DNA of 64,000 bases from Maritalea sp047634455. Its GTDB lineage: Bacteria; Pseudomonadota; Alphaproteobacteria; Rhizobiales; Devosiaceae. The translations under genes and the position numbers were made by a program. How positions within the stretch are numbered: position 1 is the stretch's first letter; the number at the start of each line of letters is the position of its first letter. The stretch covers positions 78,942 to 142,941 of the forward strand of contig NZ_JBLIAI010000002.1 of NCBI RefSeq assembly GCF_047634455.1. Direction: 5' to 3'. Below are positions 17,766-26,423 of this stretch, in pieces. The notes under the pieces are model-generated. The model worked only from the letters and a program-made list of their open reading frames with translations. It ran no database searches and had not been told where the DNA came from.

Positions 17766-18668
17766 ATGAGCAAAAAAGTTCGCACAGCCGTTTTTCCCGT
17801 TGCCGGCCTTGGCACCCGTTTTTTGCCCGCAACAAAAGCCATGCCCAAGGAAATGCTGCCAGTGGTCGACAAACCACTTATTCAATATGCGGTAGACGAG
17901 GCACGAGAAGCTGGCATTGAGCATTTTGTATTTGTGACCGGCCGCAACAAAGGCGTAATCGAAGATCATTTTGATCGTCAAGTTGAGCTCGAGATTACCC
18001 TACATCAGCGCCAAAAATACGATATGCTGGAAATGTTGAGCGAGGGATTGCCAAAACCTGGGCAAACCAGCTTCACCCGCCAGCAAGAGCCATTGGGTCT
18101 TGGCCATGCGGTATGGTGCGCGCGTGACATTGTTGGCAACGAACCTTTTGCCCTTTTGTTGCCCGACATGTTGATGCGCTCAAAGCCGGGCGTTTTGAGC
18201 CAAATGATGGAAAGCTACAATGAACGTGGCGGCAACGTAATCGCTGTTGAAGAGGTAGAACCCGCAGATGTGAGCTCCTACGGTGTTGTTGGACGCGGCG
18301 AAGGACCAGATAAAGGTTTTGCCATTTCTGAAATGGTTGAAAAACCAAACACTGAGCAAGCACCATCGAACCTGATTATTTCAGGGCGTTATATTTTACA
18401 GCCTGAAATTTTTGGCCTATTGAGCAAGCAATCAAAGGGTGCAGGTGGCGAAATCCAGATTACAGATGCCATGGTAACCTTGATGAATGAGCAAAACTTC
18501 ACGGGTGTAAAATATAAAGGACACAGCTTTGATTGTGGATCCAAAGTGGGATTTTTAACAGCAAATGTAGTGTTTGCCATGGACCGCGAAGACATTGCTG
18601 ACGATTTCAAAAACGAGCTACGCGCGGTCTCTGCTGAGTTGCTTGATAACTTCTCTATTGGCGATTAA
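17766..18668 (+). CDS. galU: UTP-glucose-1-phosphate uridylyltransferase
   Basis: A 300-residue nucleotidyltransferase with the N-terminal signature AVFPVAGLGTRFLPATKAMPKEMLPVVDKP broken here as the G-x-G-T-R loop (14-18) and K-A-M-P-K-E-M-L; later DMLMRSKPG, and GHSFDCGSKVGFL near the C-terminus. It makes UDP-glucose from glucose-1-phosphate and UTP. ATG 17766 is chosen for AAGGAAAG just upstream. The last 14 bases overlap, tail to tail, the end of the outer-membrane protein gene on the other strand. Confidence 0.95.
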   Translation: MSKKVRTAVFPVAGLGTRFLPATKAMPKEMLPVVDKPLIQYAVDEAREAGIEHFVFVTGRNKGVIEDHFDRQVELEITLHQRQKYDMLEMLSEGLPKPGQTSFTRQQEPLGLGHAVWCARDIVGNEPFALLLPDMLMRSKPGVLSQMMESYNERGGNVIAVEEVEPADVSSYGVVGRGEGPDKGFAISEMVEKPNTEQAPSNLIISGRYILQPEIFGLLSKQSKGAGGEIQITDAMVTLMNEQNFTGVKYKGHSFDCGSKVGFLTANVVFAMDREDIADDFKNELRAVSAELLDNFSIGD

Positions 18669-19839
18669 AGCGCAGCCCGGCCTCAATTTTGTGCGTGCGG
18701 CTAACCGTTGTTGGTTCTTGTCGCAACGCAAAACTGTAATTTGCAAATGCTGATAATTGTTTGTTGGCTTGGTAGGTCAAACCAAACCCGGCGCCGCTGG
18801 TCCTAATCTGATCAGCACTTGATTGATAGCGCTGACGCTCCAACTCACCGAACACTGAAAACTGCACGCGTGAATTGACCTGTTGATTGAACGCGACACG
18901 TCCCACATTCACGATCTGCATGGCTTCGCCCGCAACACTTGTCGGGCTAACGCTGGTGTTTACACTCAGATTTACACTCGCGGTTTGCGTCGCTTGCCAT
19001 TCCAAATTTGCATTGTAGGTAAATGTCTGCACGGCTGCCAAGCTGGCGTCGTCAAACGTTTGCCGAAGTTGGCCAACAGAAATGTCCCCGCGCAATCTCT
19101 CGTCGAAATCAGCTGTGGCACCAATTTGCGCCTCATATGACCAATTGTTGCGCGAAGCGCCGAGAATTGCAGAGCCAGTATCATATCGAGAGCGGCTCAG
19201 CTGAACGTCAACAAAAGCACTGACAATTGGCGTCAACTCACGGCTCAGCCGCGCACCTAGCCCATAATTCCATGCGTTTTGGTCCGCGTTCGACTGATAG
19301 GTGTCGTCATTCAACAATGAAGCCGCGCTCTGCGAACGCCCAACAGCCCCGCGCAATTGCACCGCTGTTTTGCTAAACTGTTGTGTATACCCACCAGTGA
19401 TCCCGAATTGTTGCTGATGGCCACCGACTTTCACATCGTCTGGCAAATCTGGATCGGTCGTACGCGGCTGGGAGACGCCATAGTTCAAACCAAAATCAAG
19501 CTGCGCATTCTGGTTGAGCCTCAAACCCAAATTGCTTTCCAACACGAGTGAGCGAGCGGCGAATTGATCTGCGCCGATTTTGTCCACAGATGCATTGCCG
19601 CTTAACCCCACCAACAAATCATCCTCTTGCCGCTGCAAACTAAATTCTGGGTCAATGGACAACAAATATGAGCTCGCGCCGTCTACATTTTCAAAGCCGC
19701 CGCGCAGACTAATCGCACTTTCAGCATCCCAACCCCCAAAGATTTCTTGAGCGTATGTGGCCGACGAATACAAAAACCCGGCACACAATGCACTCATCAC
19801 ATATGTACGCCGCAAAATGGCTTTTGAAATTATAGGCAC
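18655..19839 (-). CDS. Outer-membrane beta-barrel protein
   Basis: A 394-residue protein with a signal peptide (about 1-30, ending in ATYAQ) followed by alternating hydrophobic/polar stretches rich in Gln, Asn, Ser and aromatic residues, e.g. LGLRLNQNAQLDFGLNYGV and LSAFANYSFALRQE, as in 14- to 18-strand outer-membrane barrels. It resembles the BBP2-type barrels found near polysaccharide genes in alphaproteobacteria. The start is a GTG behind GGTGAAAA; an in-frame ATG at 19797 is possible. It overlaps galU by 14 bases tail to tail. Function is not known; polysaccharide export is only suggested by the galE/galU neighbours. Confidence 0.75.
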   Translation of the reverse strand: MPIISKAILRRTYVMSALCAGFLYSSATYAQEIFGGWDAESAISLRGGFENVDGASSYLLSIDPEFSLQRQEDDLLVGLSGNASVDKIGADQFAARSLVLESNLGLRLNQNAQLDFGLNYGVSQPRTTDPDLPDDVKVGGHQQQFGITGGYTQQFSKTAVQLRGAVGRSQSAASLLNDDTYQSNADQNAWNYGLGARLSRELTPIVSAFVDVQLSRSRYDTGSAILGASRNNWSYEAQIGATADFDERLRGDISVGQLRQTFDDASLAAVQTFTYNANLEWQATQTASVNLSVNTSVSPTSVAGEAMQIVNVGRVAFNQQVNSRVQFSVFGELERQRYQSSADQIRTSGAGFGLTYQANKQLSAFANYSFALRQEPTTVSRTHKIEAGLRFNRQ

Positions 19840-20003
19840 GATTTTTCACCGCTCTTTGTTGGAAAATCTTGTGTATCATCCTGATCGATTATGGTTAATG
19901 AAGTCATAATTTTTGCGACCTGTGTTTTATGAAAAACCGTCGATTTTCAATGACTTGCACCTCAACACGTCACAATTAGTTCTGAGTTCGCAGGCAACCG
20001 TCA

Positions 20004-20019
20004 TTAACAGCTGATTAGC
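20004..20019 (+). promoter_or_regulatory. CtrA-like binding site upstream of motA
   Basis: TTAA-N7-TTAGC matches the alphaproteobacterial CtrA consensus TTAA-N7-TTAAC except for one base. It is 79 bases before the motor gene start. CtrA commonly drives flagellar and chemotaxis promoters in this class, so control of motAB by the cell cycle is plausible. Confidence 0.4.
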
Positions 20020-20097
20020 CTTAACGAGGTAAACTGCCATCAATTGAATTGACCTAGCGCCCTTTGTATTTTGGGCTGCAGTAAGGAGTAGGGTCTA

Positions 20098-20865
20098 ATG
20101 GATTTTGCCACCATTATCGGCATGATTGCTGGCGCTGCCTTCATTGCAATCGCGATTTTCATGGGTGGGTCATTTTCGCAATTTGTCGATTACCCGTCCA
20201 TCACGATCGTTGTTGGCGGCGGAACGGCTGCAACGCTTATTCGGTTTCCAATTGGCGGTGTACTCAATGCGTTCGCCACCGGCGGAAAAGTTGCATTCAC
20301 CCACAAAAAAGTCGACCCAAAAGAGCTGATCCAACAGATCGCTGAAATGGGTGACATCGTGCGCAAAAACGGCCCCCTAGGACTTGAAAATGTCGAACTT
20401 GATGAACCAAACCTAAAAAAGGGTTCTCAGTATATTGCTGATGGTTACGATGCCGGGTTTATTCGTGAAACAATGGAATTGGAAAGAGATCAGTTTCTAA
20501 CCAGGCTTTCCGAGGGGCAACGCGTATTCAAATCCCTAGGTGATGCCGCACCTGCTTTTGGAATGATTGGGACATTGGTTGGCCTTGTGCAAATGTTGGC
20601 AAACATGTCCGATCCATCTGCGATTGGTCCCGCCATGGCCGTTGCGCTTTTGACAACAATGTATGGTGCGGTGCTTGCCAACCTGATTTGTTTGCCCCTT
20701 TCAGACAAACTGAACTCTAAACTAGAACTCGAAGACATCAACCAAACTCTGATCATCGATGGCATTATGTCGATTCGCGATGGCAAAAGCCCTGCACTTA
20801 TTACCCAAATGCTCACCGCATATCTGCCAGAGAAACAACGAGATAGTTTGGAAGACGCTGCGTAG
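20098..20865 (+). CDS. motA: Flagellar motor stator protein MotA/PomA type
   Basis: A 255-residue membrane protein with four hydrophobic segments: two near the N-terminus (about 4-50) and two near 148-205 (GDAAPAFGMIGTLVGLVQMLANM and MAVALLTTMYGAVLANLI), separated by a large cytoplasmic loop. The LGDAAPAFGMIGTLVGL segment is typical of the PomA/MotA branch of the MotA-TolQ-ExbB family. With MotB it forms the ion-driven stator of the flagellar motor. AAGGAG stands well before the ATG. Its partner follows after 38 bases. Whether it uses H+ or Na+ cannot be read with confidence. Confidence 0.88.
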   Translation: MDFATIIGMIAGAAFIAIAIFMGGSFSQFVDYPSITIVVGGGTAATLIRFPIGGVLNAFATGGKVAFTHKKVDPKELIQQIAEMGDIVRKNGPLGLENVELDEPNLKKGSQYIADGYDAGFIRETMELERDQFLTRLSEGQRVFKSLGDAAPAFGMIGTLVGLVQMLANMSDPSAIGPAMAVALLTTMYGAVLANLICLPLSDKLNSKLELEDINQTLIIDGIMSIRDGKSPALITQMLTAYLPEKQRDSLEDAA

Positions 20866-20903
20866 CCGCGACTCATATCAATTTTTCGTAAACGGAAGTC
20901 AAA

Positions 20904-21761
20904 ATGGCAAAGAAGAAAAAAGGCGGTGGCGGAAGCGAGATACCTGAATGGCTCGTCACGTTCTCAGACCTCATGTCTATTTTGGTGGCTTTCTTCGTTC
21001 TTATCGTGTCGTTTTCCATCCAAGACGACCAAAAGCTTCAAGTTGTCGCCGGGTCGATGAAAGATGCATTTGGCGTTATCCAAACTGAAGCGCGGGCCGG
21101 CATTATCGAGCGGGATGGAAACCCCCAGCGTGATTTTGTAAAATCAGTCTCTAATCAAGATGAGACCAACCAGTCTGAATATGCCGAAATTCAGCACGAT
21201 AATCGTTCAAAACAGGGGCAGGAAGCCAACACCTACGATATCGAAAAATCGGATGTTGAAACGCCGCGCGAGTTCGCCTTAGCAACCACTACATTACGCC
21301 AAGCTTGGCAGGAACTTCCCGAGATCACCTTCGTCGCAGACAATCTGCTGATCGAAGAGACCGAGGAAGGTTTGCACATCCAAATCGTTGACCAAGAGGG
21401 ACGCACCATGTTCCCTGAAGGGTCGAAATACCCGTATGAAACAACACGGCAAGCCATTGCCATCATGACGCCAATCCTGAAGAGTTTACCCAACCAAATC
21501 AGAATTACAGGGCACACGGCAGCGGGCGCGTCATATCAGTCCGCTTCGTATGGCGCTTGGGAACTTTCTTCTGACCGGGCAAACGTTGTGCGGCGATTGA
21601 TGGAAGAATTTGGCATGCCCTCTGAGCGTATTTTTTCGGTGGTTGGCAAGGGCGATGCAGCCCCATTGTTCCCCAACGATCCATATCTTTCTGCCAACCG
21701 CAGAATTTCAATTTTGGTGATGCAGGAAAAGCCACCCGTGCCAGTTGCACTGAAACCTTAA
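20904..21761 (+). CDS. motB: Flagellar motor stator protein MotB/PomB type (OmpA domain)
   Basis: A 285-residue protein: Lys/Gly-rich cytoplasmic tip (1-11), a single membrane span WLVTFSDLMSILVAFFVLIV with the ion-binding Asp22, a periplasmic linker, and a C-terminal OmpA-like peptidoglycan-binding domain (about 185-275) with ITGHTAAG and LSSDRANVVRRLM...NRRISILV. It anchors the stator to the wall and carries ions with MotA. No other flagellar genes are in the window, so the pair is a detached stator module here. Confidence 0.9.
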   Translation: MAKKKKGGGGSEIPEWLVTFSDLMSILVAFFVLIVSFSIQDDQKLQVVAGSMKDAFGVIQTEARAGIIERDGNPQRDFVKSVSNQDETNQSEYAEIQHDNRSKQGQEANTYDIEKSDVETPREFALATTTLRQAWQELPEITFVADNLLIEETEEGLHIQIVDQEGRTMFPEGSKYPYETTRQAIAIMTPILKSLPNQIRITGHTAAGASYQSASYGAWELSSDRANVVRRLMEEFGMPSERIFSVVGKGDAAPLFPNDPYLSANRRISILVMQEKPPVPVALKP

Positions 21762-21809
21762 AGAAAGCGCCACTATAGCGCATTCTGTAAGGGAAAGGCC
21801 CTTGCTCAA

Positions 21810-22259
21810 TTAAGCGGCTTCAACATGCAATACTGTGGCTTCAACTGAGGTCACGGTAACTTTTACGCCTTGAGCCAAATCTGGCCCCGTAACCCGCCAA
21901 ACACCGTCTTCAATTTTCAACCGGCCATTTCCATCTATGATGGGCTCATCAAGTGTAAATGTCTGGCCCACCAGCTTTTCATTCCGCGCATTAAGAAACG
22001 GTCGATCAGAAACGTCTTTGCGGCTTTTGAAATATACTGTCCAAATAGCAACACTGGCCACTGACAAACCGGCGAACAACACCCATTGCATTTGCCAGTT
22101 TAACGCCTGTACCAGGGTTGCTAGGCCGACCAAGACGGCAGACAGGCCGAACCAGACGAACACCCCACCAGGCACCACCAATTCAATCGCCAACAGAATG
22201 AACCCGCCCACAATCCATGACCAAGCACCATATTCTGCGATCAGCCCGATGATATCCAT
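21810..22259 (-). CDS. NfeD-family membrane protein
   Basis: A 149-residue protein with two or three hydrophobic segments in the first half (WIVGGFILLAIELVVPGGVFVWFG, then WQMQWVLFAGLSVASVAIW) and a C-terminal beta-barrel OB-type domain (about 85-149, KLVGQTFTLDEPIIDGNGRLKIEDGVWRV cut short here). This is the short NfeD form, without the serine protease part. Such proteins pair with SPFH/stomatin proteins in membrane microdomains. It begins three bases after the SPFH stop, so the two form an operon. Confidence 0.9.
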   Translation of the reverse strand: MDIIGLIAEYGAWSWIVGGFILLAIELVVPGGVFVWFGLSAVLVGLATLVQALNWQMQWVLFAGLSVASVAIWTVYFKSRKDVSDRPFLNARNEKLVGQTFTLDEPIIDGNGRLKIEDGVWRVTGPDLAQGVKVTVTSVEATVLHVEAA

Positions 22260-22262
22260 ATC

Positions 22263-23222
22263 TTAGCCCTCCGAGTTTGGAACGCGGCCCGTTTGACGCT
22301 TCGGCTTGTCACCGCCAAAGGCTTCCCGGGCAATCTCAGCAATTCCGCCCACAGCACCGATGACGCTAGCAGCTTCAAGCGGCATCATCAGCACCTTTTG
22401 ATTTGGTGACTTGGCAATGCTCTCAAGTGCCTTGATATAATTGTTGGCCACAAAATAATTAACCGCTTGCACATCACCATTGGCAATCGCCTCCGACACC
22501 ATTTGTGTGGCTTTCGCTTCAGCCTCGGCTGACCGCTCCCGTGCCTCAGCATCCCTGAAAGCCGCTTCCTTACGCCCTTCAGCTTCCAGCACTTGCGCCT
22601 GTTTCTCGCCTTCCGCTTCAAGAATAGCGCTTTGGCGCTTACCCTCAGATTCCAAAATCGTTGCCCGTTTTTCGCGCTCCGCCTTCATTTGCCGTGCCAT
22701 CGACGCAACGAGATCTTTTGGTGGATCAATATCCTTGATCTCAATGCGGGTGATTTTCACCCCCCATGGCGACACCGCAGCGTCAACAACTTGCAGCAAC
22801 CGTTGATTGATTCCATCCCGGTTCGAAAGCAATTCATCCAAATCCATGGACCCCATCACGGTACGGATGTTGGTCATTGTCAGGTTCAAAATGGCATGTT
22901 CAAGATTAGTCACCTCATACGCAGCAGCAGCTGCATCCATAATTTGATAAAACGTCACGCCATTTGCGGTAACAGTGGCGTTGTCTCTGGTAATGACTTC
23001 TTGGTGAGGCACATCGAGCACCTGTTCCATCATATTGATCTTGCGGCCAATGCCGTCAACAAACGGAATGATAAGGCTCAAACCGGGCTTGAGTGTGCGC
23101 ATATAGCGACCAAATCGCTCAACAGTAAAATTGTATCCTTGAGTTACTGTTTTGACGCCAGCAACCAGCACCAAAATAACCAGCACTGCCCCAACGATTA
23201 TCGATATTGAAAACCCGTCCAT
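22263..23222 (-). CDS. SPFH/band 7 (stomatin, QmcA-like) protein
   Basis: A 319-residue membrane-anchored protein: N-terminal span (about 6-24), SPFH domain (VERFGRYMRTLKPGLSLIIPFVD to about 190), a long Ala/Glu/Arg coiled coil (AEREKRATILESEGKRQSAI...) and a short tail. These oligomerise into membrane platforms that control proteolysis and membrane quality. ATG 23222 follows GGAGG by five bases, so an ATG 21 bases upstream is not used. The NfeD partner follows directly, a widespread pairing. Confidence 0.93.
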   Translation of the reverse strand: MDGFSISIIVGAVLVILVLVAGVKTVTQGYNFTVERFGRYMRTLKPGLSLIIPFVDGIGRKINMMEQVLDVPHQEVITRDNATVTANGVTFYQIMDAAAAAYEVTNLEHAILNLTMTNIRTVMGSMDLDELLSNRDGINQRLLQVVDAAVSPWGVKITRIEIKDIDPPKDLVASMARQMKAEREKRATILESEGKRQSAILEAEGEKQAQVLEAEGRKEAAFRDAEARERSAEAEAKATQMVSEAIANGDVQAVNYFVANNYIKALESIAKSPNQKVLMMPLEAASVIGAVGGIAEIAREAFGGDKPKRQTGRVPNSEG

Positions 23223-23422
23223 TATGTCCTCCAAGAAAACCATCTACAAATATGTAAGAACAATGGTCCCAAATCTCAAGAAATTCAATGATTTTCATAG
23301 GTTTTACATCACGATGGGCGCACTTTGAGATATCGTCTTTTGAATAGGCGATCATGCATCACCAATTATCATTTTGAGTCAGGCTATGCTCTGCAAATCA
23401 AGGTGATGTATTCTTTGCAAGA

Positions 23423-24448
23423 TCAAATCCACCCGGATAGCTCGCGTCGCACCACATCTTCAATCACCTTCATGCCCAAATCGCTATCGTTCAAGCAAGG
23501 AATATAGGCAAACTGTACGCCGCCCGCTTCCAAGAATAGTTCTCGCCCCTCCATGCCAATTTCTTCAAGTGTTTCAAGGCAATCCACGGAGAATCCAGGC
23601 GTGAGTATAGCGACTTTCTTGATCCCTTTGCCGGGCAATGCCGCCAGCGTTTTGTCGGTGTAAGGCTGTAGCCACTCTTCAGGGCCGAACCGCGACTGGA
23701 ACGTCACCATCAATTTGTCTTCGGGCCAACCCAGCTTTTCGCGCACCAGCCTGCTCGATTTTATGCATTGGCAATGATAGGGATCGCCTTTCAGCAAATA
23801 GCTTTTTGGTACGCCGTGATATGATGTAATCACCAGATCTGGCTCGAAATCCAAATTGGCTAAGCCATCTTCAATCGACTGCGCGATTGCACCCACATAC
23901 GCATCAGTCTCAAAATATGCTGGTGCGGTGCGCACGGCCGGCTGCCAACGCATTTTCTTTAAAGTATCAAACGCCTTGTCGTTGGCCGTAGCTGTCGTTG
24001 CAGCTGAATATTGCGGGTAAAGCGGCACCAGCAAAATCTTATCACAGCCCTGCGCCTGTAACGCTTCTAGCTTGGATTGAGTCGATGGATTGCCATAACG
24101 CATAGCGTAGTCGACAAGCACCTGATCATGTTCTGACATTGCGGAGCGCAATGCGCTGACCTGTCGTTCTGAAATAACCCGCAACGGGCTATCCCCATTC
24201 TCATAATCCCAGATTTTGTCATATGCAGCCCCTGACCTCTTCGGTCTCACGGTCAGAATAATCCCGTTCAGGATCGGCCACCATTTCCACTTGGGTATTT
24301 CGATGACCCGTTGATCGGACAAGAACTCTTTGAGGTAGCGACGCATGGACCAATAGTCAGTAGCGTCAGGCGTTCCCAAATTCAAAAGCAATACGCCTAC
24401 TTTTTTGGGCAGGGCGGCTGGGTGATCTTTTGGCAGAAGCGACGACAT
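23423..24448 (-). CDS. hemH: Ferrochelatase
   Basis: A 341-residue protein with KKVGVLLLNLGTPDATDYWSMRRYLKEF at the N-terminus (cut: residues 15-35 region), YGNPSTQS, LVPLYPQYSAATT, and SYHGVPKSYLLKGDPYHCQC with the conserved catalytic His of the S-x-H-G motif; C-terminal PGFSVDCLETLEEIG. It inserts Fe2+ into protoporphyrin IX, the last step of haem synthesis. GAGG precedes the ATG. It is transcribed alone. Confidence 0.96.
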   Translation of the reverse strand: MSSLLPKDHPAALPKKVGVLLLNLGTPDATDYWSMRRYLKEFLSDQRVIEIPKWKWWPILNGIILTVRPKRSGAAYDKIWDYENGDSPLRVISERQVSALRSAMSEHDQVLVDYAMRYGNPSTQSKLEALQAQGCDKILLVPLYPQYSAATTATANDKAFDTLKKMRWQPAVRTAPAYFETDAYVGAIAQSIEDGLANLDFEPDLVITSYHGVPKSYLLKGDPYHCQCIKSSRLVREKLGWPEDKLMVTFQSRFGPEEWLQPYTDKTLAALPGKGIKKVAILTPGFSVDCLETLEEIGMEGRELFLEAGGVQFAYIPCLNDSDLGMKVIEDVVRRELSGWI

Positions 24449-24597
24449 TTGGCCTCGATATTGTTCGTTTGTTTGGCGTAGGCCAAGGTCGCCTCAACAT
24501 AAAGAACGTCGCCGAAATTTGCAGCGTTCGAATTGTCGCATAGGTCCCCTAACCTTTGCCGGCTAACATAGTGAGTACATTCTCAAAAGCAAATACG

Positions 24598-24623
24598 AAA
24601 AAGGGCGACCCATGGGCCGCCCT
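24598..24623 (-). terminator. Rho-independent terminator of the 5'-nucleotidase gene
   Basis: AGGGCG/CGCCCT (24602-24607 with 24618-24623), extended by inner CCC/GGG, is followed on the minus strand by a run of T (24598-24602). It lies 22 bases past the nucleotidase stop. Confidence 0.85.
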
Positions 24624-24645
24624 CATCAACAATCTTTTCGATTTA

Positions 24646-26235
24646 CTATTCGACAGCTGTGATCCGGTCATCCACCATTGGTGTATATGCGCCACCAGCC
24701 GAAATATAATCTGCAACCACATCTTCAAGGTTCGGCCCAAAGTCATAGGCTTTCATGCCGTTGGTTGAGAACACTTTGTATCCGTCGCCACCATTGCGCA
24801 TATAGTTGTTAGAAACAACGCCATAGGTCGCAGCTGGATCTAACGCACCAAAGGTACCCTCATCTCCGAGCACTTCAACCGAAACAATGCGGCTACCAGG
24901 CTCAGCAGAAGGCTTATAGGAGAACTTCAATCCTGCAATCTGCGGGAAGCGACCGGCACCTGTTTCGACCTGGCTTACACCATTTTCCAGCGCAGCGATC
25001 ACATCGGAACCTTTGAGCTCAAAAGTTGCCAAAGTGTTTTGGAACGGGAGCACTGTAAGAACTTCACCCATGGTGATTTCCCCCGCATCAATTGATGCAC
25101 GCAAGCCACCACCATTCTGGATCGCAATGGTAACGCCCTGGTTTTTCACCCGGTCCAACATGGCTTCAGCTACAAGCACACCCATTTCGCAAGTTTCTGC
25201 GCGACAGAATGAACGATTGCCTTCAATCGCCCCAGTTGTTTCGCCAACAATTGTGTTTTTAAGCTCTTCAAGTGGCCCGGCAGCTTCTGCTATTTTCGCC
25301 AATATATCTTTATCTTCGGCTACTCGAGCATCAAGCGACCATGCTTGACCGCCTGCATCTTTGACGTTGCCTTCATCATCGAATGTGACGCTCAATTCTC
25401 CGACATATTTGGTATAGGCATTGGCCTGAACAATCTGCACTTCGTTGCCGTCTGGTCCTTCCACAACTGTTGGATAGTCTTCCAAGAGCGTATGCGAGTG
25501 ACCACCAACGATAACATCTATGCCAGATATTGAAGTTGCGAGTTCGATATCGCTTGAGATTCCGATATGTGTCAACAAGATAATCTTGTTGACACCATCA
25601 CCATTCAATTTTGAAATCAATTCGGGCAGCTGATAATCTTCCGTGAAGATTTTCACGGTATCGCCGGGGCTTGCAATATCAACAGTATCTGGGGTCAACA
25701 ACCCAATCACGCCAAGTTTTTCGCCGCCAACTTCCAAAATTGTGTAGGGCGGGATTTTACCGTCGAGCAATGGTTCGCCCGAAAGATCACCATTGGCAAA
25801 CATCACTGGAAAATTCACCAAATCAGCAAAATTGGACAATCCTGCAGGGCCGTTATCAAATTCGTGGTTGCCGACGGCCATCGCGTCAATGCCCATGGTG
25901 TTCAGCACTTCAGCGTTCAACTTACCTTTGTAAGTTGTAAAATACAAAGAACCTTGGAATTGGTCACCACCAACCAGTGTAACCACATTGCCACCAGCGG
26001 CTTCAATAGCACTGCGACGCGTTTCAATGAATGTCTTCAGCCGCGCAGCACCGCCAAAGCACTTGCCAGCCGCGTTGTCGCCAGCGCTACAATCTGAATC
26101 ATACTTACTCACCGGCTCAAACCGAGAGTGCATATCGTTAAAGTGCAAAATATTAAGTGTGTAATCAGCAAATGCTGGCGCTGCAGCGCTGGCCATCATG
26201 GTACCAAGCGCAAGCGCAAGTGCTATTTTCTTCAT
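24646..26235 (-). CDS. Periplasmic 5'-nucleotidase / metallophosphoesterase
   Basis: A 529-residue exported enzyme: signal peptide 1-23 (ending APAFA), metallophosphatase domain with HFNDMHSR (31-38), GGDQFQGS, GNHEFDNG and GGHSHT, then a 5_nucleotid_C domain with IQNGGGLRASIDAGEITMG and the LPFQNTLATFELKG strand. UshA-like enzymes remove phosphate from nucleotides or UDP-sugars outside the cell so that the products can be taken up. ATG 26235 is set by GGAGG upstream and by the signal peptide; a longer frame to 26304 is unlikely. Transcribed alone, closed by a strong terminator. Confidence 0.92.
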   Translation of the reverse strand: MKKIALALALGTMMASAAAPAFADYTLNILHFNDMHSRFEPVSKYDSDCSAGDNAAGKCFGGAARLKTFIETRRSAIEAAGGNVVTLVGGDQFQGSLYFTTYKGKLNAEVLNTMGIDAMAVGNHEFDNGPAGLSNFADLVNFPVMFANGDLSGEPLLDGKIPPYTILEVGGEKLGVIGLLTPDTVDIASPGDTVKIFTEDYQLPELISKLNGDGVNKIILLTHIGISSDIELATSISGIDVIVGGHSHTLLEDYPTVVEGPDGNEVQIVQANAYTKYVGELSVTFDDEGNVKDAGGQAWSLDARVAEDKDILAKIAEAAGPLEELKNTIVGETTGAIEGNRSFCRAETCEMGVLVAEAMLDRVKNQGVTIAIQNGGGLRASIDAGEITMGEVLTVLPFQNTLATFELKGSDVIAALENGVSQVETGAGRFPQIAGLKFSYKPSAEPGSRIVSVEVLGDEGTFGALDPAATYGVVSNNYMRNGGDGYKVFSTNGMKAYDFGPNLEDVVADYISAGGAYTPMVDDRITAVE

Positions 26236-26423
26236 TTTTATGAGCCTCCAAATAATTTCAAACCAGCCCCTTATAGGACGCACCACATGGCAGATTTTTG
26301 ACAATTTGCGATGTTTTTATTGTGCGCCATTCCTCCCACAAGCACTGGCATGCACCAGACTTTATGACAGATTAAGGACAGTGACCAGCACAAATTGGAC
26401 CATTTGGACAAATACCGTTCGGT

